From Streptomyces varsoviensis (GTDB lineage: Bacteria; Actinomycetota; Actinomycetes; Streptomycetales; Streptomycetaceae): a stretch of DNA of 64,000 bases. This document shows, in pieces, positions 1 through 7,873 of this stretch. The stretch spans positions 62,001-126,000 of the forward strand of contig NZ_JOBF01000014.1 of assembly GCF_000718635.1 (NCBI RefSeq), written 5' to 3'. Within the stretch, counting starts at the first letter, position 1. The number at the start of each line of letters is the position of its first letter. The position numbers and the translations under genes are program-made. Under the pieces are notes generated by a model, which saw nothing but the letters and a program-made list of their open reading frames with translations, was not told the origin of the DNA and did no database searches.

Positions 1-877
1 CGGCCTCGTACCCCTGGAGGTAGGGCTGCTGGTCGACGGCGAAGCCGAGGGAGCCGTCCGCGAGGGACCGGGCGACCTTGGCGTTGAGGTCGAAGGTGTC
101 GATCTCGGCCTTGCTGCCGGCCTGCTCGGCGGCCTTGGCGGCGGTGGGCGCGAAGGGCGCGCCGAGGGTGACGACGGCGTCGATGTCCTTGTCGGACTGG
201 AGCTTGGCCTCGATGGACGCCTGGACGTCGGGCATGTTGGTGCCGTCGACGTAGAGGTTGGCGAGGTCGCCCTTGAACGTCTTCTTCGCGCCCGCGCAGC
301 GCTGCTCGTGGCCGACGTTGCCCTGCTCGTGCAGGACGCAGACGGCCTTCTTCTTGCCGCGCTCGTTCAGCTCCTCGCCGACCGCCTCGCCGGCGATCGT
401 CTCGTCCTGGCCGATGTGCGTCAGCGCCCCGAACCGCTTGGACTCCTCGGAGCCGGAGTTCACGGTGATCACGGGGATGCCGGCCTTCTCGGCCTTGGCC
501 ACGACGTCCTTGAGCGCGTCGGGCTTGGCGAGGGTGACGATCAGCCCGTCGACCTTCTGGTCGATGGCGGCCTGCACGAGCTGGGCCTGCTGGTTCGCCT
601 CTTTGTTGTGCGAGTAGAGGAACTTGATGTTGTCCTTGGCGGCGGCCTGCTTGGCGCCGTTCTGCACGATGTCCCAGAAGGTGTCGCCGTCGCCCGAGTG
701 GGTGACCATCGCGAAGGTCCAGCGCGGCGTGTCCACGGCGGCCCGTCCCTGGGCGGCCTTCGCGGCCCGCTCCTCCGCCCGCTTGCCGCCCGTAGCGCTG
801 CACCCTGCCAGGGTCGCGCCGAGCACCGCTGCCAGCACGGCGCTGCACGCACGTACCCCTGTCCGAACCCTTGCCAC
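1..877 (-). CDS. Sugar ABC transporter substrate-binding lipoprotein (ribose type), 3' end outside window
   Basis: Extracytoplasmic sugar-binding protein of the Peripla_BP_4/RbsB type, delivering a monosaccharide or polyol to an importer presumably encoded beyond the left edge. The 292 visible residues start at a GTG, preceded by a GAAGGG ribosome site. They show a short Arg-containing signal with the lipobox LAGC at about residues 23-26, then the typical opening WTFAMVTHSGDGDTFWD and the hinge-region phrase IDQKVDGLIVTLA. The protein is incomplete because the window begins inside it. The GntR gene upstream on the same strand, with a palindrome and a hairpin between the two, is the obvious local regulator. 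The ligand cannot be told from the sequence; inositol, ribose and xylose are all possible. Confidence 0.9.
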   Translation of the reverse strand, partial: MARVRTGVRACSAVLAAVLGATLAGCSATGGKRAEERAAKAAQGRAAVDTPRWTFAMVTHSGDGDTFWDIVQNGAKQAAAKDNIKFLYSHNKEANQQAQLVQAAIDQKVDGLIVTLAKPDALKDVVAKAEKAGIPVITVNSGSEESKRFGALTHIGQDETIAGEAVGEELNERGKKKAVCVLHEQGNVGHEQRCAGAKKTFKGDLANLYVDGTNMPDVQASIEAKLQSDKDIDAVVTLGAPFAPTAAKAAEQAGSKAEIDTFDLNAKVARSLADGSLGFAVDQQPYLQGYEA

Positions 878-907
878 GAGGACTTGCCCTTCTCACTGTC
901 TGTCACG

Positions 908-945
908 GTGCGGCCGGGCCCGTAGAGGATCGGGCCCGGCCGCAC
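908..945 (-). other. Perfect 14-bp hairpin in the leader of the sugar-binding protein gene
   Basis: GTGCGGCCGGGCCC (908-921) is exactly repeated in inverted orientation at 932-945, leaving a 10-base loop. It lies 31 bases before the GTG start of the binding protein and has no T-tract on either side, so it is not a classical intrinsic terminator. It may end most gntR transcripts, protect the 5' end of the transporter mRNA, or control its translation. Confidence 0.6.
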
Positions 946-1029
946 AAGTATCCGTTACCACTGCTCGCCGGGGCCCCAGCGGGTCCTGCGGGTGTTCTAA
1001 CGGCGCGCGGAGCGCCGCGTCAAGACTTT

Positions 1030-1045
1030 GTCAGAACATTCTGAC
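1030..1045. promoter_or_regulatory. Candidate GntR operator before the sugar ABC transporter
   Basis: GTCAGAA-CA-TTCTGAC is a palindrome with 7-bp arms in the gap between gntR (ends 1139) and the transporter gene (starts 877). Its position suits control of the transporter promoter by the adjacent GntR protein. That assignment is inference from proximity. It is not the GTCTAGAC-type site of DasR-like HutC regulators. Confidence 0.55.
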
Positions 1046-1138
1046 CGCCGCGATGTACGAGTTCGGGTACGGCTACGGGCGCGGGCCGGCGCGCTCACGG
1101 CCGTACGGGCTCGGGTGCGGCTGCGGCGCGGTCGGCGC

Positions 1139-1888
1139 TCACGGCCGTACGAGCAGTTGGAACTCGAAGGCGTAGCGCGAGGCGCGGTAGACGTGCGAGC
1201 CGAACTCGACCGCCCGCCCCGTGTCGTCGAAGGTCGTACGCTCCATCGTCAGCAGCGGCGCGCCCACCGGCTCGGCCAGCCGCTCGCCCTCCTCGGCGGT
1301 GGCGGCGCGGGCCCCGACCGACTGGCGGGCGCTGTGCAGCGTGATGCCGGCGGCGCGCATGAGGCGGTAGAGACCGGTCTCCTCCAGCGCGCCGCCGTCG
1401 AGGTCGAGCAGCCCGGCGGGCAGGTGGTTGCGCAGGTGGGCCATGGGTTCGCCGTGGGCGAGGCGCAGCCGCTCGACGAGCACGACCTCGGCGCCCTCGG
1501 GGACGCCGAGGGCCGCCGCGGCCTCCGCGCCGGCGGGCTCGGCGGTGTGACGCAGCACCCGGGTCGCGGGCCGCTGGCCGGCCGCTTCGAGATCGTCGTA
1601 GAGGCTGCTCAGCTCCAGCGGGCGCTTGACCTGGCTGTGCACGACCTGGGTGCCGACGCCGCGGCGGCGGACGAGAAGCCCCTTGTCGACCAGCGACTGG
1701 ATGGCCTGCCGGACGGTGGGCCGGGAGAGGCCGAGCCGGCCGGCCAGCTCGATCTCGTTGCCGAGCAGGCTGCCGGGCGCCAGCTCACCGCGCTCGATCG
1801 CCGCTTCGAGCTGCTGGGAGAGCTGGAAGTAGAGCGGCACCGGGCTGCTGCGGTCCACGCTGAACTGGAGGGGTCGGTCCTTCGCCAC
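1139..1888 (-). CDS. GntR-family (HutC/UTRA type) transcriptional regulator
   Basis: DNA-binding regulator of 249 residues. The N-terminal winged helix-turn-helix covers about residues 10-75 and includes VPLYFQLSQQLEAAI and the recognition-helix phrase LGLSRPTVRQAIQSLVDKG. A UTRA ligand-binding domain of the HutC subfamily follows (about residues 95-245), with the family-typical late segment GAPLLTMERTTFDDTGRAVE. The start is GTG at 1888. The gene sits directly upstream of, and on the same strand as, the sugar-binding lipoprotein gene, so it most likely senses that sugar or a phosphorylated product. The candidate operator at 1030-1045 lies in between. No enzyme gene is linked on this side that would reveal the effector. 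Confidence 0.92.
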   Translation of the reverse strand: MAKDRPLQFSVDRSSPVPLYFQLSQQLEAAIERGELAPGSLLGNEIELAGRLGLSRPTVRQAIQSLVDKGLLVRRRGVGTQVVHSQVKRPLELSSLYDDLEAAGQRPATRVLRHTAEPAGAEAAAALGVPEGAEVVLVERLRLAHGEPMAHLRNHLPAGLLDLDGGALEETGLYRLMRAAGITLHSARQSVGARAATAEEGERLAEPVGAPLLTMERTTFDDTGRAVEFGSHVYRASRYAFEFQLLVRP

Positions 1889-2076
1889 GCGGGGAGCCTA
1901 GCCGGATGAACTGATGACGGGAAGTCCTGAGGTCTGATTGTCCGGACATAAGGTGGGGAGGCTGCCGCCCGGACGTTCCTTGGGGCGGCGGCGCGGCGCG
2001 GTGTCTAATGATCGCGTCTGATCGCGTCCGCGGCCGCCCCCGGCCCGGGCGGCGGCGGGACGGAAGGACTGGCTGG

Positions 2077-2496
2077 ATGAACGGCATACATCGGCGCGCG
2101 GTGCGCCTCGCCGTCGTGGGCGCGCTCGGCGCGCTCCTCGCGGTGGCGCTCCCCGCCGCCCCGGCGTTCGCCAAGAGCGGCACCGAGATCCGGATCTCCC
2201 AGCACATGGTGCGGGTGGGGCACATGTTCGGGGTCCGCGTCAGCGGCTCGGAGAGCGGCGGCCGGGGCCGGTATCTGCGGGCCTGCGTGCAGGGGCGCAA
2301 GGGCTACCACGGCCGCTGGCGGACCGTGAAGTGCGGCAAGGTCACCGCGCACCGCGCCCGGGTCGACGCCCGCCTCACGGCCCGGCACCGCGGAATGTTC
2401 CAGTTCAGGGGCGTGCTCTACGTCCTCTCCGGCCCCCACGACAAGCACCCGAAGCCCGGCCCCGCCTCGCCCGCGCAGACCGTGCGCGTGCACTGA
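2077..2496 (+). CDS. Small secreted basic protein of unknown function
   Basis: Product of 139 residues with a Sec signal peptide: positive start MNGIHRRAVR, hydrophobic core VGALGALLAVALPAAP and a probable cut after AFA near residue 32. The mature part is short and very rich in Arg, Lys and His (for example YLRACVQGRKGYHGR), contains two cysteines and no domain that I recognise. ATG 2077 is chosen because GGAAGGA lies eight bases upstream and the signal peptide begins there; an ATG further upstream would add a poor extension. It stands alone between oppositely directed genes. Its stop codon is followed at once by a six-copy tandem repeat. Confidence 0.75.
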   Translation: MNGIHRRAVRLAVVGALGALLAVALPAAPAFAKSGTEIRISQHMVRVGHMFGVRVSGSESGGRGRYLRACVQGRKGYHGRWRTVKCGKVTAHRARVDARLTARHRGMFQFRGVLYVLSGPHDKHPKPGPASPAQTVRVH

Positions 2497-2613
2497 GGCC
2501 CGTACACCGTCCGTGAGGCCGTACGCCGTCCGTGAGGCCGTACGCCGTCCGTGAGACCGTACACCGTCCGTGAGGCCCGTACGCCGTCCGTGAGGCCCGT
2601 ACGCCGTCCGTGA
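2497..2613. repeat. Six tandem copies of a 19-20 bp unit directly after a stop codon
   Basis: The unit is close to GGCCGTACGCCGTCCGTGA and occurs at 2497, 2517, 2536, 2555, 2574 and 2594. Copies differ at one to three bases (extra C, or A for G). The array begins at the base following the TGA of the small secreted protein. There are no spacers, so this is not a CRISPR array. Confidence 0.9.
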
Positions 2614-2713
2614 CGCGGCGCCCGGCCGGCCGACGTGGCGCCCGTGGCGCGGGCTCACCGGCCGGCCGGACCCCCGTCGCTCAGAGGCTCACCGACCGAC
2701 CGGGGCCCCGCGG

Positions 2714-3928
2714 TCAGAAGCTGACGGGCAGTCGGTACGGCCCCCGGATGAGCATGCCCTCGCGGTAGGCCAGCGCGGCCGGGTGGGCGTCGAGCGCGAG
2801 GTCGGGGCAGCGCTCCAGGAGCGAGCGGATGGCGACGCGGGCCTCCAGCCGGGCGAGCGGGGCGCCGAGGCAGTAGTGGATGCCGTGGCCGAAGGCGAGA
2901 TGGCCGCGCGCGTCACGGTGGATGTCGAACCGCCGGGGTTCGGCGAAGCGCGCGGGATCGGTGTCGGCGTCGGCGATCGTGGCCAGGACGACCTCGCCGC
3001 CGCCCGGTATCAGGGTGCCGCCGATCTCCACGGGCTCCTTGGTGAAGCGGAACGTGGAGGTCTCGACCGGGCCGTCGTAGCGCAGCATCTCCTCGACGGC
3101 GTTGTCGAGGAGCGAGAAGTCGGCGCGCAGGTCCGCCAGTTGATCGGGGTGGCGGAGCAGGGCGAGGACTCCGTTCGAGATCAGGTTGACGGTGGTCTCG
3201 TGCCCCGCGACCAGGAGCAGCCAGGCCATGGCGAGGAGTTCCTCGTGGGAGAGCCGGTCCCCGTCCTCGTCGATGGTGCGGATCAGGGCGCTCAGCAGGT
3301 CGTCGCCGCTCTCGTCGCGCTTCTTGACGATCAGTTGGTCGAGGTAGGAGCGGACCTCGTCCATCGCCGCCATCTTCTCCGCGTACGGCGCGGGCCCGAC
3401 CACGAAGTTCGACCACGTACGGAACTCGTCACGGTCCTCGTAGGGCACGCCCAGCAGCTCGCAGATGACGCTCATGGGCAGCGGGAAGGAGAGCGCGTCG
3501 ACGAGGTCCGCGCCGCGCGCGCCGTCGGCCAGCATCGCGTCGAGGAGTTCGTCGGTGAGCCGCTGTACGCGCGGCTCCATCGCCGCCACGCGCCGCGGCG
3601 TGAACGTCCGTACCACGAGCTTGCGCAGCCTGGTGTGGTCCGGGGGGTCGGTGTTGAGCATGTGGGAGCCGAGCGGCTCGAAGCCGATGTTGGCGCTGTC
3701 GGAGGCGTTGCCCAGCCACTTGGAGAGGCGGTCGTCGCCCAGCACGGCGCGCACCTCGTCATAGCCGACGACGAGCCAGGCCGGGATGTCGTCGACGAGC
3801 CGCACGCGGTGCACCGGGCCGCGCTCGCGCAGTTGGGCGTAGACGGGGTACGGATTCCGTACGAAGTCCTCCCCCATCGCCGACAGGTCGATGATCTCGA
3901 ACGCTTCGGTTGTCACGTGGACCCCCAT
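2714..3928 (-). CDS. Cytochrome P450 (CYP107-like)
   Basis: Soluble actinobacterial P450 of about 404 residues, the usual length. The I-helix oxygen-activation motif AGHETTVN, the K-helix ExxR in EEMLRYDGP and the heme-binding loop FGHGIHYCLGAPLARLE with its Cys ligand are all intact. It should catalyse hydroxylation or epoxidation of a small hydrophobic molecule with electrons from a separate ferredoxin; none is adjacent. ATG 3928 is used here; GTG 3916, four codons downstream and preceded by GGGGG, is an equally good start. A longer reading upstream is only the low-complexity AAR repeat and is not part of the gene. The flanking genes give no pathway. Confidence 0.93.
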   Translation of the reverse strand: MGVHVTTEAFEIIDLSAMGEDFVRNPYPVYAQLRERGPVHRVRLVDDIPAWLVVGYDEVRAVLGDDRLSKWLGNASDSANIGFEPLGSHMLNTDPPDHTRLRKLVVRTFTPRRVAAMEPRVQRLTDELLDAMLADGARGADLVDALSFPLPMSVICELLGVPYEDRDEFRTWSNFVVGPAPYAEKMAAMDEVRSYLDQLIVKKRDESGDDLLSALIRTIDEDGDRLSHEELLAMAWLLLVAGHETTVNLISNGVLALLRHPDQLADLRADFSLLDNAVEEMLRYDGPVETSTFRFTKEPVEIGGTLIPGGGEVVLATIADADTDPARFAEPRRFDIHRDARGHLAFGHGIHYCLGAPLARLEARVAIRSLLERCPDLALDAHPAALAYREGMLIRGPYRLPVSF

Positions 3929-4090
3929 TCGACGGGATATCACCGGGGGAACGACCGGACGAATCTCGATCGTTCCCCCTATTTCCTCAACAGCACATCT
4001 GGGAGAGGCAGTTCCGCATACTTCGACGCGACTGGGCCCCCGGGCAGCCGGAGCCACGTGAGCCCCACCGAGCCGCACGAGCCGAACTGC

Positions 4091-4153
4091 CCGAGCCGCC
4101 CGAGCCGCCCGAGCCGCCCGAGCCGCCCGAGCCGCCCGAGCCGCCCGAGCCGC
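4091..4153. repeat. Seven exact tandem copies of a 9-bp unit
   Basis: CCGAGCCGC is repeated seven times without a mismatch. The array lies just downstream of the stop of the NmrA-like gene (4177, minus strand). It is open in several frames and makes an artificial Ala-Ala-Arg or Pro-Glu-Pro peptide, but no gene signals surround it. Confidence 0.9.
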
Positions 4154-4176
4154 CCGGAAAGGCTTGTACGAAGCCG

Positions 4177-5100
4177 TCAGCCGAGGACGGCCGGCTTGAG
4201 CACCTCCTCGCACCACTGGCGGAAGCCGGTCGGCGTGGTGTCGGGGGTGGCCGGCTGGGCGGCGCCGTAGAAGCCCTGCTCGTTCAGGGCCGTCATCATG
4301 TCGCCGGCGCCGCGCGCCCAGTCCTCGCTCGCCCCGGCGCCCAGCAGCATGGCCCGGTACCGCGCGCCGTCGACCGGCTGGAGGCGTAGTGGCCGGCCCA
4401 GCACCTCGGCGACGATCCGGACCATGTCCTCGGGTGACAGGTCGTCAGGGCCGGCCAGCGGTACGTCCTCGAACCCGGTCCAGGAGTCGTCGCGGAGGAG
4501 CCGGACCGCCGTGGCGGCGACGTCGCTGGTGGCGCAGGTGCGCAGGACGCCGTTCCCCGGCAGGGCGACCAGGCCCGCGTCGCGGATCAACGCGGCCTGG
4601 CCCAGCAGGTTCTCCCTGAGGAACGGGGCGCAGAGCGCCCGATAGTGCACGTCCATCTCCGCGATCGCCTCGTCCATGGCGAGCGAGGCGGAGATGATGC
4701 CGGCGTTCTTCGCCGTGCCGCGGCCCAGGGTGGAGACACCGACGATCCTGCGGACGCCCGCGGCGCCGGTCACCTCGCGCAGGGGCTCGGTGAAGTCGCG
4801 GAAGTGGCCCGCCACGCTGGGCGCCTGCGGCGTCGGGGGCACCAGCCAGAACATCCGGTCGGCGCCCTCGCACGCCTCTTTCAGGGCGCCGGGGTCGGCG
4901 TGCGAGCCCTGGACGACCTCGACGTTCTCGCGCACACGGGCGGGGAGGCGGGCGGGGTCTCGGACGATCACCCGGATGCCTGTCGCGCCGTTCGCGCCGC
5001 CGGCGGCGGGCGCGCAGCCTCCGGCGTCGAGACGGAGGGCGAGGAGGCGGTCGAGGACCTCCCGGCCGATCTGGCCGGTCGGGGTGGTGACGACGATCAT
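4177..5100 (-). CDS. NmrA-family NAD(P)-binding Rossmann protein
   Basis: Atypical short-chain dehydrogenase relative of 307 residues. The dinucleotide-binding loop TPTGQIGREV is at the extreme N-terminus, followed by RDPARLPARVRENVEVVQG, the usual position for NADP discrimination, and an NmrA-type C-terminal half. The YxxxK pair of classical dehydrogenases is absent, so it may be a redox sensor or a quinone/NADPH reductase rather than an alcohol dehydrogenase. ATG 5100 has TGGAG upstream. It is transcribed away from the LysR gene at 5344, with an inverted repeat between them, so LysR probably controls it in response to a quinone or electrophile. Confidence 0.88.
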   Translation of the reverse strand: MIVVTTPTGQIGREVLDRLLALRLDAGGCAPAAGGANGATGIRVIVRDPARLPARVRENVEVVQGSHADPGALKEACEGADRMFWLVPPTPQAPSVAGHFRDFTEPLREVTGAAGVRRIVGVSTLGRGTAKNAGIISASLAMDEAIAEMDVHYRALCAPFLRENLLGQAALIRDAGLVALPGNGVLRTCATSDVAATAVRLLRDDSWTGFEDVPLAGPDDLSPEDMVRIVAEVLGRPLRLQPVDGARYRAMLLGAGASEDWARGAGDMMTALNEQGFYGAAQPATPDTTPTGFRQWCEEVLKPAVLG

Positions 5101-5267
5101 GAAGTACTCCACTGAAGGGTGCGGGAAGCCGCCAGGGGCGCCGGGGGCGCGGAGCGCCGGCGCTGCTGGATCGCCCGTGCCCACGCCCGTACGGGACGGG
5201 GCGGCGGGATGTCGTCGAGCTTGTCGTACGGGCGGGCCGAACTGAAGGTCCTCTCCGCTCCCTCTTG

Positions 5268-5282
5268 TTACCCTCCGGGTAA
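5268..5282. promoter_or_regulatory. LysR-type operator between NmrA-like gene and lysR
   Basis: TTACCC-TCC-GGGTAA is a perfect inverted repeat that contains the T-N11-A pattern of LysR boxes (T5269 to A5281). It sits in the divergent promoter region, about 60 bases before the lysR start and 170 before the NmrA-like gene. Binding by the neighbouring LysR protein is inferred. Confidence 0.6.
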
Positions 5283-5343
5283 TACGGTGTCGCCGCCGCC
5301 GTACCAGGTACGTACCAGGTAGGCCGAACAGGAGGGAGGGAGC

Positions 5344-6189
5344 GTGGAGTCCCGACCGCTGCGCTACTTCGTCGCCGTCGCCGAGGAGCTGAACTTCGCC
5401 CGCGCCGCCGAGCGGCTCGGCATCTCCCCGCCGCCCCTGTCCCGCGCGATCCGCCGGCTGGAGACGGAGATGGGCGTCACGCTCTTCGAGCGGGACACCC
5501 ACCGCGTGGCGCTGACGCCGGCCGGCACGGTGCTGCTGACGGAGGCGCGGATCGCCCTGGACGCCCTCCAGGCCGCCGAACGCCGGACCCAGCGGGCAGC
5601 GGCCACGGAGCACAAGCTGATCCTGGCCGTCAAAGCCGACGGTGACGGGGGGCTGCTGGAACCGATCCTGACCCGCTTCGCGGCGGAGCCGGAGGCCGTG
5701 CCGGTCGCCGTCCGGCTGTGCGGCTGGCACGAACAGGCCGATCTGCTGCGCCGCGGGGAGGCCGACGCGGCCCTGGTCCACGAGCCGTTCGACCGTACGG
5801 GCCTGGACTCCGAGGCGCTGACCGCCGAACCGTGCGTCGCGGCCATCGCCGCCGGCCACCCGCTCGCGGACCAGGACCACCTGACCCTCGCCGAACTCGG
5901 GCTGCTCCCCGAGGAGCTGCCCGGTTTCATCCACGAGACCCGCGCCGCGGCCCGCGACCTCGCCCAACTGCTCACACTCGTGGCCCTGGGCGGCCCCACC
6001 CCGCTGCTGCCCGCCTCCATCGCCGGCCGCTACCCGCGCCCCGGCGTCGTCTACCGGCCGGTCCCCGACGCCCCGCCCGTGGTCCTCAGCGTCGCCTGGC
6101 CCCAGCAGTCCCGCTCGACGTCCACGGCGGCACTGGTCCGCACGGCGATCTCGGTAGCGGAGGAGTTCGCGCGGGACAGCGCCGCGTAG
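5344..6189 (+). CDS. LysR-family transcriptional regulator
   Basis: Regulator of 281 residues with the standard LysR layout: winged helix-turn-helix in residues 1-60 (RYFVAVAEELNFARAAERLG, then SPPPLSRAIRRLE), a linker helix, and a two-lobed periplasmic-binding-like effector domain. That domain looks slightly short and diverged (family members usually run to about 300). Start GTG 5344 follows a strong GGAGGGAGGG site. It is divergent from the NmrA-like gene, the classical arrangement for a LysR protein that activates its neighbour and represses itself. Its 3' end faces a TetR gene across a repeat-filled gap. Confidence 0.93.
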   Translation: MESRPLRYFVAVAEELNFARAAERLGISPPPLSRAIRRLETEMGVTLFERDTHRVALTPAGTVLLTEARIALDALQAAERRTQRAAATEHKLILAVKADGDGGLLEPILTRFAAEPEAVPVAVRLCGWHEQADLLRRGEADAALVHEPFDRTGLDSEALTAEPCVAAIAAGHPLADQDHLTLAELGLLPEELPGFIHETRAAARDLAQLLTLVALGGPTPLLPASIAGRYPRPGVVYRPVPDAPPVVLSVAWPQQSRSTSTAALVRTAISVAEEFARDSAA

Positions 6190-6233
6190 CGGCCCGCCGG
6201 GCCCGTCGGCCGCCGCACGGACCATTCGCCGGA

Positions 6234-6315
6234 GCGGTACGGGCCCCTTCAGCCGTCGTACGGGCCTCAGTTGGCGTACGGGCCTGAACCGCCGTACGGT
6301 CCTCAGCCGCCGTGC
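6234..6315. repeat. Degenerate tandem repeats between convergent lysR and tetR
   Basis: About four copies of an 18-19 bp unit resembling GTACGGGCCTCAGCCGCC fill the gap between two convergent stop codons (6189 and 6329). The frame reads Tyr-Gly-Pro-rich peptide, but there is no start or ribosome site. I see no gene or clear terminator here. Confidence 0.7.
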
Positions 6316-6328
6316 GGCGGCCCGCCGC

Positions 6329-6928
6329 TCATGTCGTACGGGGCCGGAGCAGGGTCTCGAAGAGGGTGTCGACGGTGTCGTCGGGCGTGTTCGTGCCGGT
6401 CAGGGCGCGGTAGAGGATCGGGCCGAGGAGCGCGTCGAGGGCGGCGTCGGCATCGAGGCTCGGCGCGACCGCGCCGGCGTCGATGACGTGCGCGAGCATG
6501 GCGCGCTCCTGCTCGCGGCGCGGGCCGAGGTAGCGCTCGTGGAAGCGCTCGGCGGTGGCCGGGTGGTGCTGCGCCTCGGCGAAGAGGGCGAGCAGGACCT
6601 TGCCGGCGGGGTCGTCGGCGAGGAATCGCGCGTAGCCGCGCAGGTAGTCGCGGACGGTCTCGGCCGTGGGCCGCTCGGCCGGCACGGGGAGGCTCTTCTC
6701 GCTGTCCGCGATGAGCGTGTCGAGAAGGATCTCGACCTTCGACGGCCACCAGCGGTAGATCGTCTGCTTGGCGACGCCGGCCCGGCGGGCGATCGCCTCG
6801 ACGGTCAGGGCGCCGAAGCCGCGCTCGTCGAGCAGATCGTCCGCGGCGTGCAGCACAGCCAGCCGCGCGGCCTCGTCGCGGCGGCTGCCGGAGCGCGGTC
6901 TGCGGGGCTGTGACCTCGTATCAGGCAT
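6329..6928 (-). CDS. TetR-family transcriptional repressor
   Basis: Repressor of 199 residues. The N-terminal DNA-binding domain is clear (ADDLLDERGFGALTVEAIARRAG, then recognition helix KQTIYRWWPSK), followed by an alpha-helical ligand domain of the TetR_C_11-like kind. ATG 6928 is taken as the start; GTG 6937 three codons upstream is possible. It is divergent from the SDR gene at 7079, with a 20-bp inverted repeat (6973-6992) between them. The simplest reading is that it represses itself and the SDR until a substrate of that enzyme, or a toxic small molecule, is present. Confidence 0.93.
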   Translation of the reverse strand: MPDTRSQPRRPRSGSRRDEAARLAVLHAADDLLDERGFGALTVEAIARRAGVAKQTIYRWWPSKVEILLDTLIADSEKSLPVPAERPTAETVRDYLRGYARFLADDPAGKVLLALFAEAQHHPATAERFHERYLGPRREQERAMLAHVIDAGAVAPSLDADAALDALLGPILYRALTGTNTPDDTVDTLFETLLRPRTT

Positions 6929-6972
6929 GCGGAACACCCTACCCGGCGGCGGGCAGGGCCTCGCATATTGTC

Positions 6973-6992
6973 TAGACGCTACGTCGCGTCTA
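6973..6992. promoter_or_regulatory. Candidate TetR operator between tetR and the SDR gene
   Basis: TAGACGC-TACGTC-GCGTCTA has perfect 7-bp arms. It lies 45 bases before the tetR start and 87 before the SDR start, the expected place for a shared autoregulatory operator. The length and symmetry suit a TetR dimer. Confidence 0.65.
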
Positions 6993-7078
6993 CTCTAAAT
7001 CGCGCGCCGGTCCTCTCCCGCCGCCCGCGCCTCTCGCACCTGTCACCACGCACCACACGCCCCCACGAAGGAGCGCAT

Positions 7079-7774
7079 GTGTCCACCACGCCCGACCGCC
7101 GAGCACTCGTCATCGGCGCCTCCAAAGGACTGGGGCTCGTCCTCGTCGGCGAACTCGCCCGCCGCGGCTGGCACGTCATCGCCACGGCCCGCCAGGACGG
7201 CGACGAACTGCGCGCGCACGCCGACGCCTCGAACGGCCGGCTCACGGTCGAATCACTGGAGATGAACAGCCCGGAACAGCTCGCCGCACTGCGCGAGCGC
7301 CTCGCGGACCACCGGCTCGATCTGCTCTTCGTCAACGCCGCGATCGACCGGGGCGACCTGCCGATCACCGAGGTGCCGACCGACATGTTCACCGAGGTCA
7401 TGATCACCAACGCGCTGAGCCCGCTGCGCGCCCTGGAAACCCTGCGTCCGCTCGTCGTCCCCGGCGGCACCGTCGCGGTCATGTCCTCGGAGCAGGGCAG
7501 CATCTCGCGGAACACCGAGGACGGTTACGAGCTCTACAAGGCCAGCAAGGCCGCGCTCAACCAGCTCATGCGCAGCTACGCCACCCGGCACGCCGACGAC
7601 GGCCACACCAAACTGCTCGTCGACCCCGGCCACAACCGGACCGGTCTCGGCGGCTTCGACGCGCCGCTCGCTCCCGAGGAGAGCGTCCCGGCCGTCGTCG
7701 ACGTGCTCGAAGCCCAGGCCGGCGCGCCCGGCCTGCGATTCCTGGACCGCCACGGCGAGCCCGTGCCGTGGTGA
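7079..7774 (+). CDS. Short-chain dehydrogenase/reductase
   Basis: NAD(P)-dependent oxidoreductase of 231 residues with a classical SDR core: cofactor loop GASKGLG near the N-terminus, FVNAAID in place of the usual NNAG, catalytic Ser in VMSSEQGS and the YxxxK pair in YELYKASKAAL. GTG 7079 is the start because AAGGAG ends five bases upstream. An ATG two bases earlier is in another frame and leads to a short dead reading. Divergent from the TetR gene and probably its target. The substrate is unknown; the short C-terminus argues for a small aldehyde or ketone. Confidence 0.9.
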   Translation: MSTTPDRRALVIGASKGLGLVLVGELARRGWHVIATARQDGDELRAHADASNGRLTVESLEMNSPEQLAALRERLADHRLDLLFVNAAIDRGDLPITEVPTDMFTEVMITNALSPLRALETLRPLVVPGGTVAVMSSEQGSISRNTEDGYELYKASKAALNQLMRSYATRHADDGHTKLLVDPGHNRTGLGGFDAPLAPEESVPAVVDVLEAQAGAPGLRFLDRHGEPVPW

Positions 7775-7873
7775 GCCCCGGGCCGATGGGGTGTCGGGGC
7801 AGGCGGGGAGCGCCGGGGCAGCCCCTCGGCACCGCCCCGGTCGTTCGCTGTCCCGCCCCTCCGGGCCCCGCGC

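Noticed and set aside
2497..2613. CRISPR array
   Set aside because: Units are 19-20 bp and contiguous, with no unique spacers and no cas genes.
4091..4216. N-terminal extension of the first P450 with Ala-Ala-Arg repeats
   Set aside because: It is the 9-bp DNA repeat and intergenic sequence; P450 homology starts at about 3916-3928.
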